This document shows positions 5,645-6,620 of a DNA stretch of 6,620 bases, one piece after another. Made by a program: the position numbers and the translations under genes. The stretch comes from Candidatus Zhuqueibacterota bacterium 4572_119 (GTDB lineage Bacteria; Zhuqueibacterota; Zhuqueibacteria; Thermofontimicrobiales; Thermofontimicrobiaceae), in contig NBLI01000191.1 of NCBI GenBank assembly GCA_002084535.1, forward strand, positions 1 to 6,620, written 5' to 3'. The notes under the pieces were generated by a model. The model was not told where the DNA came from. It ran no database searches and saw only the letters and a program-made list of their open reading frames with translations. The stretch's first letter is position 1, and each line of letters opens with the position of its first letter.

Positions 5645-6484
5645 TTATTTAACCTGATTTAATTTAAATTTATTAGATAAAATCTTATCCAGAAACCTCT
5701 CCGGAATTAATCGTTTCAATGCGGGTAAAGCATACGCTCCTTTGCCCAGCCGGATTGTTATTTTGGGATTCTTTTTTCCCAATTCGCTGACAAGTTTTTT
5801 CGCGAACAAATCTGCCGGTGTGGGATTTTCCTGTGAAGCCTTTGCCCTTTGATGTATTGAATCGATGATTGTTCCATACATTGAACTCTGTCCAATATTT
5901 TCCAAAACTCCCTGGTCTGCCCTTTTGCCAAAATTGGATTCAATGGCGCCTGGTTGAACTGTGATGACCTTAATATTAAATGGCATCAATTCCATACGCA
6001 AAGCATCCGAAATGGAATGCAGTGCTGCTTTGCTGCTACAATAAGCGCCGGCAAATGGCGTGGTTAGAATACCGGATACACTGCCAATATTCACTACCAT
6101 CCCTTGTTCTGACTTCGTCAAAAATGGAACGGAAAGTTGTATTAAACGAAGCGGCGCAAAAACATTGGTACGAAACTGTTTTTCCAACTCATATTGCGGG
6201 ATTTCCGCCATTGGTCCAATCGCGGCGTAACCAGCGTTATTTACGATGATATCAATTTTCCCCTGCTCTTTTGCGACAGTATTCAGCACTTTTTTTATGT
6301 CTTTCTCATTTAAAATATCAAGTGTAAGTGTCTGAATTCCTTTTTCCTTTAAATCGGACAAAGTTTTTAATTTTCTTGCAGTAGCATAGACTTGGTATTT
6401 TTTATTGAGGAATTCCAAAGCCAAAGCACGTCCGATTCCGGTTGAACATCCGGTTATCAACACAACTTCTTTTGGTTGACGCAT
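5645..6484 (-). CDS. Classical short-chain dehydrogenase/reductase (NADP(H)-type, substrate unknown)
   Basis: Cytoplasmic Rossmann-fold oxidoreductase of 279 residues. The cofactor loop is T11-G-C-S-T-G-I-G18. R37 after strand 2 (in ATARK) suggests NADP(H) rather than NAD(H). D56 (LTLDI) and NNAG at 82-85 are in place. The catalytic tetrad is complete: N107 (TNVFAP), S135 (NIGSVSG), Y148 and K152 (AYCSSKAA), with the standard 13-residue Ser-Tyr spacing. QPGAIESNF (177-185) is the usual post-catalytic loop. The C-terminal 80 residues, with a RAKASQENPTP segment and a basic LKRLIPERFLDKIL tail, resemble the retinol-dehydrogenase/17-beta-HSD-like group, but substrate cannot be read from sequence. 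The ATG is supported by AAAGGAT upstream. It is followed after 16 bases by the glycoside hydrolase gene and probably shares its transcript. Family firm, reaction unknown. Confidence 0.93.
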   Translation of the reverse strand: MRQPKEVVLITGCSTGIGRALALEFLNKKYQVYATARKLKTLSDLKEKGIQTLTLDILNEKDIKKVLNTVAKEQGKIDIIVNNAGYAAIGPMAEIPQYELEKQFRTNVFAPLRLIQLSVPFLTKSEQGMVVNIGSVSGILTTPFAGAYCSSKAALHSISDALRMELMPFNIKVITVQPGAIESNFGKRADQGVLENIGQSSMYGTIIDSIHQRAKASQENPTPADLFAKKLVSELGKKNPKITIRLGKGAYALPALKRLIPERFLDKILSNKFKLNQVK

Positions 6485-6490
6485 TTTCTC

Positions 6491-6497
6491 ATCCTTT
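6491..6497 (-). promoter_or_regulatory. Ribosome binding site of the short-chain dehydrogenase
   Basis: The minus strand reads AAAGGAT ending 6 bases before the ATG at 6482-6484, a reasonable Shine-Dalgarno site that supports the chosen start. Confidence 0.6.
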
Positions 6498-6539
6498 AAT
6501 TATTTGTCAACGAATTTCTATAAGAGCGAAATCAAAAAT

Positions 6540-6620
6540 TCATTTCAATTTTGGACTGCTAAACAATTTTACTTCTTTTGCAGGGTATTGATTAACAATT
6601 TTTAAACCTGAATTATTCAC
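6540..6620 (-). CDS. Possible C-terminal tail of a gene entering from the right edge
   Basis: One minus-strand frame is open from the window edge for 26 codons to a TGA at 6540-6542, reading NNSGLKIVNQYPAKEVKLF and then SSPKLK. The other two minus frames hit stops within a few codons. The stop is 55 bases upstream of the dehydrogenase ATG, a spacing that fits an operon. The stretch is too short to identify, and an open run of this length could arise by chance. Confidence 0.3.
   Translation of the reverse strand: MNNSGLKIVNQYPAKEVKLFSSPKLK

Noticed and set aside
5758..6249. Minus-strand 61-codon ORF and plus-strand 89-codon ORF
   Set aside because: Out-of-frame or antisense shadows of the short-chain dehydrogenase.

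Overview
This is an A+T-rich bacterial segment in which every supportable gene lies on the minus strand, so the genes are transcribed from the high-coordinate end toward position 1. The organism is probably a Gram-negative diderm of the wider FCB kind (Bacteroidota, Ignavibacteria, Calditrichota or KSB1-like). The grounds are a lipoprotein with a relaxed lipobox, a TM1410-type glycoside hydrolase, a glycosyltransferase fused to a WbaP-like membrane module, and a promoter-like sequence that fits both the sigma-70 and the TAnnTTTG patterns. This placement is inference and could be wrong.

Layout in transcription order. The right edge (6540-6620) may hold the last codons of an upstream gene. Next come a classical short-chain dehydrogenase/reductase (5645-6484) and, 16 bases after its stop, a secreted lipoprotein of the MJ1477/TM1410 (GH114-like) family (4624-5628). 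After a gap of 205 bases comes a 508-codon ORF (2892-4418). It joins the C-terminal tip of a GT2 glycosyltransferase to a WbaP/PglC-type polyprenyl glycosylphosphotransferase module. Then follow accA (1901-2857), a 54-residue Trm112/UPF0434 zinc-ribbon protein (1548-1712), a gene-free stretch of 337 bases, an HNH endonuclease-family protein (701-1210) and trpS (1-651, cut by the left window edge).

The mix is housekeeping (tryptophanyl-tRNA synthetase, acetyl-CoA carboxylase alpha, Trm112-like) interrupted by envelope or polysaccharide genes. Three things stand out. First, the TM1410-family lipoprotein appears circularly permuted: the half that normally follows barrel strand 4 is at the N-terminus, and the protein ends just after strand 4. 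Second, the glycosyltransferase/phosphoglycosyltransferase fusion looks decayed or repurposed. Its GT2 domain has lost most of its N-terminal part, a frame change at a T7 tract marks the break, and the phosphoglycosyltransferase domain has Lys-Arg where the catalytic Asp-Glu dyad should be. Third, two 31-base promoter-like elements, identical over their first 11 bases and with the same spacing, lie upstream of the HNH gene and of the fusion ORF. No CRISPR array, tRNA, rRNA, insertion sequence or convincing intrinsic terminator was seen.
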